Part shown: positions 16,350 through 24,352 of the stretch, in pieces | How positions within the stretch are numbered: position 1 is the stretch's first letter | Layout: each line of letters begins with the position of its first letter | Assembly: GCF_001425005.1 (NCBI RefSeq) | Contig: NZ_LMDB01000038.1 | Coordinates: 200,978-264,977 of the forward strand | Direction: 5' to 3' | Source: Duganella sp. Root336D2 | Lineage (GTDB): Bacteria > Pseudomonadota > Gammaproteobacteria > Burkholderiales > Burkholderiaceae_D | Length of the DNA: 64,000 nucleotides | Notes under the pieces: model-generated | What the model was told of the DNA's origin: nothing | The model's input: only the letters and a program-made list of their open reading frames with translations | Databases searched by the model: none | Made by a program: the position numbers and the translations under genes

Positions 16350-17949
16350 ACGGATCGCCCTTGTTCCAGGCCGGCATGGCCTTGCCGTTGGCCACTTCAT
16401 AGCCCAGGTTCAGGGTGAACTGGGCCTGCTGCACCATGCCCGCCAGGTCCCAGCTGGCGTGGTATTCGTCCTTGACGCTGTGGTAGTCGCCCTTGAAGGC
16501 GACGATGCTGGCGGCCGAGGCATCGTGCCCATGCTCGAACTCGAAGTGGCCGTCGCCGGAGAACACGGCGGAACCGACGTTGAACGCCGGCACGCCGGCC
16601 CTGGCGAACTGGAAATGGTCGGCGCGGAAGTAGGCGCCCGACAGGTCGGCAATCGGCGGCGCCAGCTTCAGGCCCATTTGGCGGGCCACCTTGGCGGCGC
16701 TGCGGTACAGGGTGCTGCGCTCGGCGCCGGCCACGCCGATGTCGCGCGTGCGCCCGGCAAAATTCATCGAATCGAGGTTCAGGTCGGCCAGCGTGCGCTT
16801 CAGCGGGAAGGCCGGCGCGGCGACATAGGCCTGGGCGCCGTGCATGCCGACTTCCTCGGCGGCCGGCCACAGGAAGACCTGCGAGCGTTTGGCCGGCTGC
16901 TGCACGGCGGCGGCAGCCATCGCCAGCAGGGCGGCGGCGCCGGAACCGTTGTCGATGGCGCCGTTGTAAATGCGGTCGGCGCCGTCGGCCGGGCCGTCGG
17001 CCTTGCCCAGGTGGTCCCAGTGCGCGGAATACACCACCGCTTCGTCCTTCAGCTTGGAGTCGCTGCCGGGCACGATGCCGACCACATTGAACTGCTCGAC
17101 CTGGCGCACGCTGGAGCGGATCTCGCTGTGGGCGCTGATATTCAGGAGCACCGGGCGGAAGTCGCGCCGTTCGGCGGCGGCGCGCAGGGTGTCGAGGTCG
17201 AAGCCGGCTTCCCTGAACAGGGTGCGCGCATAGTCTTCGGACAGCCAGCCTTCGACCAGGTTGCCGCCGCCGGGCGCGTGGAAGCGCTCCAGCGAGAAGC
17301 TGGTGGCGGGCACGTTCCAGCCGTAGGCGGCCGAGGGCGTGGTGTGGATCAGCAGCGCGCCGGCGGCGCCGCGCCGCGCCGCTTCCTCGTACTTGTACAT
17401 CCAGCGGCCGTAATAGGTGTAGCCTTTGCCGGCAAAGCGCTTCGGCTCTTCGGCGGTAGGCTGCGGGTCGTTGACCATCATGACCAGGATCTTGCCCGTG
17501 ACGTCGGCGTCCTTGTAATCGTTCCAGTTTTCTTCCGGCGCGACGGCGCCGTAGCCGACGAACACCAGCGGCGCGTCGAACAGCACTTCGGCGCGGCCGC
17601 TGCCGGTGCCGATCAGGACATCCTCGCCCAGGCGCGGCAGCAGGGTGCTGGGGCCGGCGAAAAATCTGATCGAGCTGCCGGGCTGCAGGCGGGTGCCCTG
17701 GAATTTCACCGGCTGGCGGTAGCTGCCGTCCGCCAAGGGGCTCAGGCCGATGGCTGCGGCCTGGGTCTCCAGGTAGCGCACGGCGAGGTCGCCGCCGCGC
17801 TGGCCGGTGCCGCGGCCCTCGAGCAGGTCGTCGGCCAGGAAGGACAGGTGGGCGCGCAGCGGCGCTTCCTTGACGGTGGGCGCTTGCTGCGCTGCGGCAG
17901 AAGCGGCCGCCAGCAGCAGGCTGGCAGGGATGCAGTACTTGGTTTTCAT
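16330..17949 (-). CDS. Secreted M28 family metallopeptidase with PA domain
   Basis: A 539-residue exported di-zinc aminopeptidase-like protein. A signal peptide (MKTKYCIPASLLLAAASAAAQ) is followed by an N-terminal part of the peptidase fold, a protease-associated insert (about residues 135-260) and the catalytic domain. The zinc ligands are visible: SAHWDHLG, GAIDNGSGAA, PAAEEVGMHG, LNLDSM and a late His in GDYHSVKDEY. The Glu-Glu pair supplies the general base. It should release N-terminal residues from peptides in the periplasm or outside. It is divergent from the SDR gene with a 57-base gap, and convergent with the GGDEF-EAL gene. Confidence 0.9.
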   Translation of the reverse strand: MKTKYCIPASLLLAAASAAAQQAPTVKEAPLRAHLSFLADDLLEGRGTGQRGGDLAVRYLETQAAAIGLSPLADGSYRQPVKFQGTRLQPGSSIRFFAGPSTLLPRLGEDVLIGTGSGRAEVLFDAPLVFVGYGAVAPEENWNDYKDADVTGKILVMMVNDPQPTAEEPKRFAGKGYTYYGRWMYKYEEAARRGAAGALLIHTTPSAAYGWNVPATSFSLERFHAPGGGNLVEGWLSEDYARTLFREAGFDLDTLRAAAERRDFRPVLLNISAHSEIRSSVRQVEQFNVVGIVPGSDSKLKDEAVVYSAHWDHLGKADGPADGADRIYNGAIDNGSGAAALLAMAAAAVQQPAKRSQVFLWPAAEEVGMHGAQAYVAAPAFPLKRTLADLNLDSMNFAGRTRDIGVAGAERSTLYRSAAKVARQMGLKLAPPIADLSGAYFRADHFQFARAGVPAFNVGSAVFSGDGHFEFEHGHDASAASIVAFKGDYHSVKDEYHASWDLAGMVQQAQFTLNLGYEVANGKAMPAWNKGDPFSFVKR

Positions 17950-18006
17950 GGCGCCGATCTTACCCCATAATGAAACGCATTCCCGGCGGCGAAACAAAGG
18001 AGATAC

Positions 18007-18816
18007 ATGGAAGTCATTATCATCACCGGCGCATCCGACGGCATCGGAGCAGAAGTGGCACGCCAGCTGGCCAGGGCACGCGGCAAGGATGTGGCGCTGG
18101 TGCTGGCGGCGCGCAGCGAGGCGGCTTTGCAGGCGGTGGCTGCCGAGTGCGGCGCCGCCGGCGCGGCTACGCTGGTGGTGGCCACCGACGTGGCGCAGCA
18201 GGAGCAGTGCCGGCAACTGGTGGCGGCGGCGGTGGAGCGTTTCGGCCGTATCGATGCCCTGGTCAACAACGCCGGGCGCTCGGCGCACGCACTGTTTGAA
18301 GAAGTGACGGACCTGGGCTGGTACGAAGACCTGATGAAAGTGAACCTGTGGGGCGCCATCTGGTGCACCCATGCGGCGCTGCCTTACCTGAAGGCGTCGC
18401 AGGGGCGGATCGTGGCCGTGTCGTCGCTGGCGGGACTGGTCGGGGTGCCGGGGCGCACGGCTTACGGCGCGACCAAGTTCGCCATGGCCGGGTTCTTTGA
18501 GGCGCTGCGGGCGGAGCTGAAGCCGTATGGCGTGAGCGTGACCACGGCTTATCCGGGCGTGGTGGATACCCAGATCCGTTATCGGGGTTACAACGCTGCC
18601 GGCGGGGAGCTGGGCAAGAGCAGCCTGCGCGAAGATGCGGCGATGCCGGTGGCCGAATGTGCGCAGCTGATCATCGGCGGCATGGCTGGGCGCAGGCGCG
18701 AGGTGGTGATGACGGCCAAGGGCAAGCTGGGACGCTGGCTCAAGCTGCTGGCGCCGGGATTGATCGAGAAAATGGCGTTAAATGCGTTGAAGGATGATGT
18801 CAAGCCGCACACCTGA
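18007..18816 (+). CDS. Short-chain dehydrogenase/reductase
   Basis: A 269-residue classical SDR, an NAD(P)-dependent oxidoreductase with a Rossmann fold. The cofactor loop is TGASDGIGAEVA, followed by NNAGRS. The catalytic Ser is in VAVSSLAGL and the Tyr/Lys pair in AYGATKFAM. The substrate-binding region after the active site is PGVVDTQIRYRG. The basic residue after beta2 (AARSE) suggests NADPH preference. AAAGGAGA just upstream fixes the ATG at 18007. The C-terminal 60 residues are helical and basic. Substrate unknown; such enzymes reduce a wide range of keto compounds. Confidence 0.87.
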   Translation: MEVIIITGASDGIGAEVARQLARARGKDVALVLAARSEAALQAVAAECGAAGAATLVVATDVAQQEQCRQLVAAAVERFGRIDALVNNAGRSAHALFEEVTDLGWYEDLMKVNLWGAIWCTHAALPYLKASQGRIVAVSSLAGLVGVPGRTAYGATKFAMAGFFEALRAELKPYGVSVTTAYPGVVDTQIRYRGYNAAGGELGKSSLREDAAMPVAECAQLIIGGMAGRRREVVMTAKGKLGRWLKLLAPGLIEKMALNALKDDVKPHT

Positions 18817-18897
18817 CCCGGATCTACCGGGTTAAAAGGGTAAAATAGCGCTTTCCGTCGCATCAGGCGATACAACAATAACCTCACGAGTGCCGCC

Positions 18898-21102
18898 ATG
18901 TCTGACACCATGTTTACCGATTTGAACCTCAGCGCCCCCATTTTGAAGGCGCTGAAAGAAGTAGGCTACGAGACCCCGTCTCCGATCCAGGCTTCCACCA
19001 TCCCCCACCTGCTGGAAAACCGCGACGTGCTGGGCACCGCGCAAACCGGCACCGGCAAGACCGCCGCTTTTGCGCTGCCGATCCTGTCGCGCATCGACAT
19101 CAAGCAGGCGTCGCCCCAGGCGCTGGTGCTGGCGCCGACGCGCGAACTGGCGATCCAGGTGGCGGAGGCCTTCCAGCGCTACGCCGCCCACATCCCGAAA
19201 TTCCATGTGCTGCCGATCTACGGCGGCCAATCCTACGGCCCTCAGCTGCAGGCGCTGCGCCGCGGCGTGCACGTGGTGGTCGGCACCCCGGGCCGCGTCA
19301 TCGACCACCTGGAGAAGGGCTCGCTCGACCTGTCGAAGCTGAAAACCCTGGTGCTGGACGAAGCGGACGAAATGCTGCGCATGGGCTTTATCGAGGACGT
19401 CGAGCGCATCCTGCGGGAAACCCCTGAATCGCGCCAGACCGCCTTGTTCTCGGCCACCATGCCGGCCCAGGTCAAGCGCATCGCCACCACTTACCTGAAC
19501 GACCCGGCTGAAGTGATGGTGGCGGCCAAGACCACCACCAACACCAATATCCGCCAGCGCTACTGGCTGGTGTCGGGCATGCACAAGCTGGACGCGCTGA
19601 CCCGCATCCTGGAAGCGGAGCCGTTCGACGGCATGATCATCTTCTCACGCACCAAGATCGGTACCGAAGAACTGGCGGAGCGCCTGCAGGCGCGCGGCTT
19701 CTCGGCCGGCGCCATCAACGGCGACATGCAGCAGGCGGCGCGCGAACGCATGATCGGCCAGCTGAAAGACGGCAAGATCGACATCCTGGTGGCCACCGAC
19801 GTGGCGGCGCGCGGGCTGGACGTGGAGCGCATCAGCCACGTGGTCAACTACGACGTGCCGTACGACCCTGAGAGCTACACCCACCGCATCGGCCGTACCG
19901 GCCGCGCCGGCCGCAGCGGCGACGCGATCCTGTTCATCACCCCGCGCGAGCGCAACCTGCTGAAACTGATCGAGCGCACCACGCGCCAGGCGGTAACGCC
20001 AATGACGCTGCCAACCATCCAGGCCGTCAACGACGTGCGCGTGCAGCGTTTCAAGGACCAGATCTCCGACGCCCTGGCGCAGGAGGGCCTGTCCTTCTAT
20101 GAAACGCTGGTGAGCGAGTACGAGGCTGAGCACAATGTCCCGGCAGTTGAAATCGCCGCGGCGCTGGCGCTGATGGCCAGCGGCGGCAAGCCGCTGCTGC
20201 TGGATAAATCGCGCGAAAAAGGCTGGCATGAAGACGGCGCGCCGCGCCAGGAAGGCCCGGGCCGCGAAGCGCGCGAACCGCGTGAGCCACGCGAGCCACG
20301 TGAGCCGCGCGAGCCGCGTGCGAAGAAAGAACGCATCGAACGTGAGCCGGAGCCGGGCAAGGCCACCTACCGGGTGGAAGTGGGCTACCAGCACGGCGTC
20401 AAGCCGGGCAATATCGTCGGTGCCATCGCCAACGAGGGCGGCATCGATTCCAAGTTCATCGGCCGTATCGAGATTTACGACGACTACTCCCTGCTGGATA
20501 TGCCGGCCGACCTGCAGCCGGGCGACATCGAAACCTTGCAGGCGCTGCGCGTAGCCGGGCAGCCGCTGCGCCTGCATCGCGACGGCGAAACGCCGCCGCC
20601 GGCGCCAGCCGCCAAAGCGCCGCGCGCAGCCAAGCCTGAACGTGCTGAACGTCCTGAACGTGCCGAACGTACCGAGCGCCCGGAGCGCGCCGCGCCGCCG
20701 CTGTCTTCGCGCGACGATGACGACGAACCGATGTTCGAAGAAGAAGCGCCGAAGCGCAAGAAGAAGGACAAGGCCGAAGCAGGCGACGGCGGTGCTGCCC
20801 CGATGCCGATGCGCGCCTACCGCGTGGAAGTGGGTTCGGGCGACGGCGTCAATGCCGGCAACCTGGTTGGCGCTATCGCCAACGAGAGCGGCCTCGAATC
20901 ACGCTTCATCGGCCGCATCGAGATCCTGGACGACCACGCCTTCGTCGAGATGCCGGACGGTATGCCGGACGACATCTTCAAGCACCTGCGCAAAGTGTGG
21001 GTCGGCGGCAAGCAGCTGAAAATGTCGCTGGCCGACAGCATGCCGGCAATGTCCGGGAAGCACACCCCGCCGAAGAAGCCGGTAGCCAAGCCGAAGCGCT
21101 GA
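18898..21102 (+). CDS. deaD: DEAD-box RNA helicase, DeaD type, with two DbpA-like RNA-binding domains
   Basis: A 734-residue ATP-dependent RNA helicase. The RecA-like core (1 to about 370) has the full motif set: AQTGTGKT, PTRELA, TPGR, DEAD (LDEADEML), SAT and HRIGRTGRAGRSG. A charged tail contains a run of Arg-Glu-Pro repeats (about 456-476). Two copies of the DbpA/CsdA RNA-binding domain follow, at about 490-565 and 640-715. They share the pattern YRVEVG..GV..GN(I/L)VGAIANE.G(I/L).S(K/R)FIGRIEI and are joined by a Pro/Glu/Arg-rich linker. Standard DeaD and DbpA proteins have one such domain. The likely role is ribosome assembly or cold-shock RNA unwinding. A strong terminator follows at 21121. 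Confidence 0.95.
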   Translation: MSDTMFTDLNLSAPILKALKEVGYETPSPIQASTIPHLLENRDVLGTAQTGTGKTAAFALPILSRIDIKQASPQALVLAPTRELAIQVAEAFQRYAAHIPKFHVLPIYGGQSYGPQLQALRRGVHVVVGTPGRVIDHLEKGSLDLSKLKTLVLDEADEMLRMGFIEDVERILRETPESRQTALFSATMPAQVKRIATTYLNDPAEVMVAAKTTTNTNIRQRYWLVSGMHKLDALTRILEAEPFDGMIIFSRTKIGTEELAERLQARGFSAGAINGDMQQAARERMIGQLKDGKIDILVATDVAARGLDVERISHVVNYDVPYDPESYTHRIGRTGRAGRSGDAILFITPRERNLLKLIERTTRQAVTPMTLPTIQAVNDVRVQRFKDQISDALAQEGLSFYETLVSEYEAEHNVPAVEIAAALALMASGGKPLLLDKSREKGWHEDGAPRQEGPGREAREPREPREPREPREPRAKKERIEREPEPGKATYRVEVGYQHGVKPGNIVGAIANEGGIDSKFIGRIEIYDDYSLLDMPADLQPGDIETLQALRVAGQPLRLHRDGETPPPAPAAKAPRAAKPERAERPERAERTERPERAAPPLSSRDDDDEPMFEEEAPKRKKKDKAEAGDGGAAPMPMRAYRVEVGSGDGVNAGNLVGAIANESGLESRFIGRIEILDDHAFVEMPDGMPDDIFKHLRKVWVGGKQLKMSLADSMPAMSGKHTPPKKPVAKPKR

Positions 21103-21120
21103 TCCGCGCCGGCACCCTGG

Positions 21121-21145
21121 GGCCGGGCAAACCGCCCGGCCTTTT
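21121..21145 (+). terminator. Rho-independent terminator of deaD
   Basis: A perfect 8-bp GC stem (GGCCGGGC at 21121-21128, GCCCGGCC at 21134-21141) with loop AAACC is followed by TTTT. Confidence 0.85.
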
Positions 21146-21162
21146 CGCCCCCTCCGCACCTG

Positions 21163-21261
21163 CTACTGAAAGCTACTGAAATTTTTCCGTTTATAGCGCT
21201 ATCACGGGAAAAACCAGTAGATTTCAGTAGTTTCAGTAGTTCTTTCAGTAGTTTTCAGTAG
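21163..21261. repeat. Compound palindrome and TTCAGTAG repeat array
   Basis: CTACTGAA occurs at 21163 and 21173, and its complement TTCAGTAG at 21223, 21232, 21244 and 21254, with a partial copy at 21215. The first two copies and the partial plus first forward copies form the outer arms of a long imperfect hairpin. Its middle arms are TTTTTCCGT and ACGGGAAAAA, and its centre is the perfect palindrome ATAGCGCTAT (21193-21202). The remaining forward copies follow at 9-12-base spacing. It fills most of the gap between deaD and the next gene. Confidence 0.75.
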
Positions 21262-21389
21262 TAGTCCGCGACAGGCCCGCAAGGGAAACCGAAAGCCGCG
21301 CCCAGGCTGGCGGCCCCAGCACCGCTTGTTGCCGGATTAGCCATCCCCACGCTATGCTGCTGGCTGTTCCGGACCTCACCGAGAAAGCC

Positions 21390-22307
21390 ATGCACAAACT
21401 GATCCGCCATTCCCTGTGCGCCGCCGCCGGCGCTGCTGCCGTTGGCGCCTCCGCCGCGCCGGCCGACACCGTCGTCACCAAGCCAATGGACTTGCAGGAC
21501 TACCTTGCGCTGAAGGGCCCTGCGCCCGACAAGCGGATCATGTACGGCACGGCGCCCAGCCAGTTTGTCGAACTGTTCAAGCCCGCCGGCCCCGGCCCGC
21601 ACCCGGTGGTCGTGCTGGTGCACGGCGGCTGCTGGACCGTGCACTTTGGCGGTATCGAACAAATGCGCAATATGGCCGGCGCGCTGGCCAGGCAGGGCAT
21701 CGCTGTGTGGAACGTGGAATACCGCCGTTACGACGAGGAGGGCGGCGGCTATCCCGGCATGTACCAGGACGTCGCCACCGCAGTGGACTTGCTGAAGCAC
21801 GAGGCCAAGTCCAGCGCCCTCGACCTGGGCCGCGTTGTCGCGGTCGGCCACTCCGCCGGCGGCCATCTTGCGCAGTGGGCCGTTGCGCGCCACAAGCTGC
21901 CCGAATGGAGTCCCGCCTGGGCGCCACAGCCTTTGAAGATCGGCACCGTGATCAGCCTTGGCGGCCTGGCCGACCTGCGCAACGAAGCAGCCCTGATCCG
22001 CCGCACCTGCGACCGCGAGACGGCGCAAATCGCCGGCACGCCAAGCGCCCGGCGCCCCGACGTTTTTGCCGACACCTCGCCGGCCGAAATGCTGCCGGCC
22101 GGCGTGCGTACGGTGCTGATCCACGGCGAGCATGACGACATCTCGCCCACCGTCACCGGCGAAAACTACGCCCGCCGCGCGCGTGCAGCCGGCGACAGCG
22201 CCGAGGTCCTGGTACTGCCCGGCGGCAGCCACTACGACGAAGTCTCGGCCGACTCGAAAGCCTGGGCAATCGTCAACGCCCAGGTCAGGAAAGCGCTCGG
22301 ACTCTGA
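21390..22307 (+). CDS. Secreted alpha/beta hydrolase (BD-FAE/kynurenine formamidase-like)
   Basis: A 305-residue alpha/beta hydrolase with a signal peptide (MHKLIRHSLCAAAGAAAVGASA). The oxyanion segment is VVLVHGGCWT, the Ser nucleophile is in VAVGHSAGGHLA, the Asp in IHGEHDDISP and the His in PGGSHYDEV, so the triad is complete. The HGGCW and GHSAGG motifs match esterases close to kynurenine formamidase, but the export signal argues for an extracytoplasmic ester substrate. The start at 21390 has GAGAAAG upstream; 21354 would add an unneeded extension. Its TGA overlaps the ATG of the P-loop kinase by one base, so translation is coupled to a gene of quite different type. Confidence 0.85.
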   Translation: MHKLIRHSLCAAAGAAAVGASAAPADTVVTKPMDLQDYLALKGPAPDKRIMYGTAPSQFVELFKPAGPGPHPVVVLVHGGCWTVHFGGIEQMRNMAGALARQGIAVWNVEYRRYDEEGGGYPGMYQDVATAVDLLKHEAKSSALDLGRVVAVGHSAGGHLAQWAVARHKLPEWSPAWAPQPLKIGTVISLGGLADLRNEAALIRRTCDRETAQIAGTPSARRPDVFADTSPAEMLPAGVRTVLIHGEHDDISPTVTGENYARRARAAGDSAEVLVLPGGSHYDEVSADSKAWAIVNAQVRKALGL

Positions 22308-22753
22308 TGGAAGCAATCCTGTTTGTCGGCATCCAGGCCTCCGGAAAGTCGACGTTCTACAAAGAGCGATTCTTCAATTCCCACCTCCGCATCAGCAACG
22401 ACCTGCTGAAAACGAAGAACCGGGAAAAGCTGATGTTCGCGCTGTGCTTTGACACGGGTATGCCGCTGGTTATCGACAACACCAATGCCAGCAAAGAGGT
22501 GAGGGCGCGCTATATCGCGCTGCTGAAGGAGCAGGGCTACCGCATCAAGTGCTACTACTTCAAGAGTGATCTGGAGCGGTCGCTCGAATGGAACGACCAG
22601 CGCCAGGGAGCCGAATGCATCCCCCGGGCCGGCATCTTCAGCACCCACAAGCGGCTGGAAATCCCCAGCCCGGACGAGGGCTTTGATGAGTTGTTTTACG
22701 TTGACTGGATAGGCGGCCAACGCGTCGTAAAGGAATGGAATAGTGAAGTTTGA
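22307..22753 (+). CDS. P-loop kinase resembling polynucleotide 5'-kinases
   Basis: A 148-residue AAA_33-type P-loop protein. The Walker A is GIQASGKST, directly after the first strand (EAILFV). LRISNDLLK follows, then the Walker B-like strand VIDNTNASKEVRARY and the lid region WNDQRQ, ending in EIPSPDEGFDELFYVDW. This order matches the kinase domain of T4 polynucleotide kinase/phosphatase and small RNA- or nucleotide-modifying kinases. It probably phosphorylates a 5'-OH nucleic-acid end or a small substrate using ATP. It shares a TGATG junction with the upstream hydrolase, and its last 11 bases overlap the Thg1-like gene. Walker A and the fold are visible; the substrate is inferred. Confidence 0.75.
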   Translation: MEAILFVGIQASGKSTFYKERFFNSHLRISNDLLKTKNREKLMFALCFDTGMPLVIDNTNASKEVRARYIALLKEQGYRIKCYYFKSDLERSLEWNDQRQGAECIPRAGIFSTHKRLEIPSPDEGFDELFYVDWIGGQRVVKEWNSEV

Positions 22754-23504
22754 TGAACTCGACGAATCCATGCGCGTGTACGAAACCGCGCATGACCAGT
22801 GCGTCCTGCCCGGCATTTATATGGTCGCCCGCATCGACGGCCGGAGTTTTACGCGGCTGACCAAGGAGCTTGCCGGTTTCGAAGCGCCGTTCGACGTGCG
22901 CTTTCGCGACTTGATGATCGAAACCACCAGGCACCTGATGAATTGCGGATTCAAAGTCATGTACGGCTACACCGAGAGCGATGAAATCTCCCTGCTGTTC
23001 GACCCGGATATCAATGTATTCGGCCGCAAGACCCGCAAGTACAACTCCATCCTGGCCGGCGAAGCCTCCGCCAAATTCAGCCTGATGCTGGGGCAGTTGG
23101 GCGCCTTCGATTGCCGGATTTCGGAACTGCCGACGAAGCGGCTGGTGGTCGACTATTTCCGCTGGCGTAATGAGGACGCCCACCGCAACGCCCTGAATGC
23201 GCACTGCTACTGGATGCTGCGCAAGGAAGGCGTAGACCCCAACAGTGCAGCCGCAACGATCGCCGGCAAATCGCTGGCCGGCAAGAACGAGCTGCTTTTC
23301 AGCCGCGGCATCAACTTCAATGAACTGCCGAACTGGCAGAAGCGCGGCGTGGGCCTCTACTGGGGCGTCGAAGAGAAGGCGGGCTTCAACCCCAAGGACA
23401 ATGTACCGGTCGTGTCGCAGCGCCGCGCAATCGTGACGGACCTGGAGCTGCCGATGCGCGGCGAGTACAGCACCTTCGTCGCCAACCTGCTGGAAAACGC
23501 TTAG
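22743..23504 (+). CDS. Thg1-like 3'-5' polymerase (tRNA(His) guanylyltransferase family)
   Basis: A 253-residue member of the Thg1/Thg1-like family, which adds nucleotides to 5' ends in the 3'-to-5' direction. The metal-binding strand is YMVARIDGRSFTRLTK and the second acidic motif is GYTESDEISLLF, both near-identical to family signatures. Later parts, including RKYNSILAGEASAKFS and HRNALNAHCYWMLRKEG, fit the Thg1 domain. Bacterial members (TLPs) repair truncated 5' ends of tRNAs or other RNAs. GTG at 22743 is the start, preceded by AAAGGAA and overlapping the kinase by 11 bases. With a kinase-like neighbour it suggests an RNA end-repair pair. Confidence 0.92.
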   Translation: MKFDELDESMRVYETAHDQCVLPGIYMVARIDGRSFTRLTKELAGFEAPFDVRFRDLMIETTRHLMNCGFKVMYGYTESDEISLLFDPDINVFGRKTRKYNSILAGEASAKFSLMLGQLGAFDCRISELPTKRLVVDYFRWRNEDAHRNALNAHCYWMLRKEGVDPNSAAATIAGKSLAGKNELLFSRGINFNELPNWQKRGVGLYWGVEEKAGFNPKDNVPVVSQRRAIVTDLELPMRGEYSTFVANLLENA

Positions 23505-23515
23505 CCCTGCCAGGC

Positions 23516-23836
23516 TTACTTATTCCGCGGCGGGTACTTGATCGCGTTGAGCTGGATTTTTTCCAGCGCCGCCGCGTGCAGGTCGACATCGAGCTTGTCG
23601 GCGATCTGCACCAGGTAAAGCAGCACGTCGGCCAGCTCCTGGCGGATCGCTTCCTGCTGGCCCTGCGCCAGCTCGCCGGCGCGGCCGGTCGGCAGCCACT
23701 GGAAATGCTCGGCCAGTTCGGCCACCTCCACCGACAGCGCCATCGCCAGGTTTTTCGGCGTGTGGTACTGCTCCCAGTCGCGCGCGGCGGCAAAAGCGCG
23801 GGTGCGCTCGCGCAGGTCGTGCAGCGCGTCGCTCAT
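23516..23836 (-). CDS. MazG-like nucleotide pyrophosphohydrolase
   Basis: A 106-residue all-alpha NTP pyrophosphohydrolase of the MazG/RS21-C6 type. Metal-binding pairs are in EVAELAEHFQW and QELADVLLYLV (ExxE and ExxD patterns). The N-terminus contains RTRAFAAARDWEQYHTPKNLA, typical of the dCTPase-like subgroup. It would hydrolyse non-canonical or excess dNTPs to the monophosphate. Its ATG overlaps the GNAT gene's TGA (ATGA), so the two are co-translated. It is convergent with the Thg1-like gene. Confidence 0.85.
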   Translation of the reverse strand: MSDALHDLRERTRAFAAARDWEQYHTPKNLAMALSVEVAELAEHFQWLPTGRAGELAQGQQEAIRQELADVLLYLVQIADKLDVDLHAAALEKIQLNAIKYPPRNK

Positions 23837-24282
23837 GCCGCCTTTTCCATGAATACACTCAAAGGATCGTCGCGGTAATCGCCATACGGTCCGCGTACCC
23901 GGTAGCCCAGGCGTTCGTACAAACCGATCGCTTCCGGCTGCGACGGCCCGGTCTCCAGCATGAACTGGCGGCAGCCGCGCGCCAGCGCTTCCGTCTCCAG
24001 CATGCCGAGCAGGCGCTGTGCCACGCCCTGGCCGCGCGCTGAAGGTTGCACGAACATGCGCTTGACTTCCCCGTATTCCGGCGTCACCACGATGGCGCCG
24101 CAGCCCACCGCCGCGCCATCGATATTGCGCGCCACCGCGAACAGCACATTGGGCTGCAGCAGGGAATTCATGTCGAGCGCATATACGCTCTCCGGTGGAT
24201 ACAGCGATAGCTGGTAGGCGTCCAGCAGGTCGATCAGGGCCACGACTTCGGGCTGGTTGGGGGTCTCGAGTTTGATGTCCAT
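23833..24282 (-). CDS. GNAT family N-acetyltransferase
   Basis: A 149-residue GNAT acetyltransferase. Motif A is VKRMFVQPSARGQGVAQRLL, the acetyl-CoA loop with Q/RGxG. It is followed by ARGCRQFMLETGPSQPEAIGLYERLGYR, the typical C-terminal part. FMLETGPSQPEAIGLYERLGY is a common pattern in the small bacterial group annotated as acetyltransferases acting on small molecules. It starts at 24282 and overlaps the MazG-like gene at an ATGA. It is divergent from the aminopeptidase gene. The acceptor is unknown. Confidence 0.85.
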   Translation of the reverse strand: MDIKLETPNQPEVVALIDLLDAYQLSLYPPESVYALDMNSLLQPNVLFAVARNIDGAAVGCGAIVVTPEYGEVKRMFVQPSARGQGVAQRLLGMLETEALARGCRQFMLETGPSQPEAIGLYERLGYRVRGPYGDYRDDPLSVFMEKAA

Positions 24283-24352
24283 CGCCCAATGGTATCATCC
24301 CTGCGCCGCCAGACCGGGGTCGGTCCGGGGCGAGACATGTCTAAGGATAACC

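Noticed and set aside
18816..18832. Small inverted repeat after the SDR gene as a terminator
   Set aside because: Only six base pairs and followed by TTAAAAG rather than a T-run; not convincing.
20262..20330. Regular 9-base repeats in deaD as a possible CRISPR or VNTR locus
   Set aside because: They are in frame, encode Arg-Glu-Pro in a helicase linker, and have no spacers.
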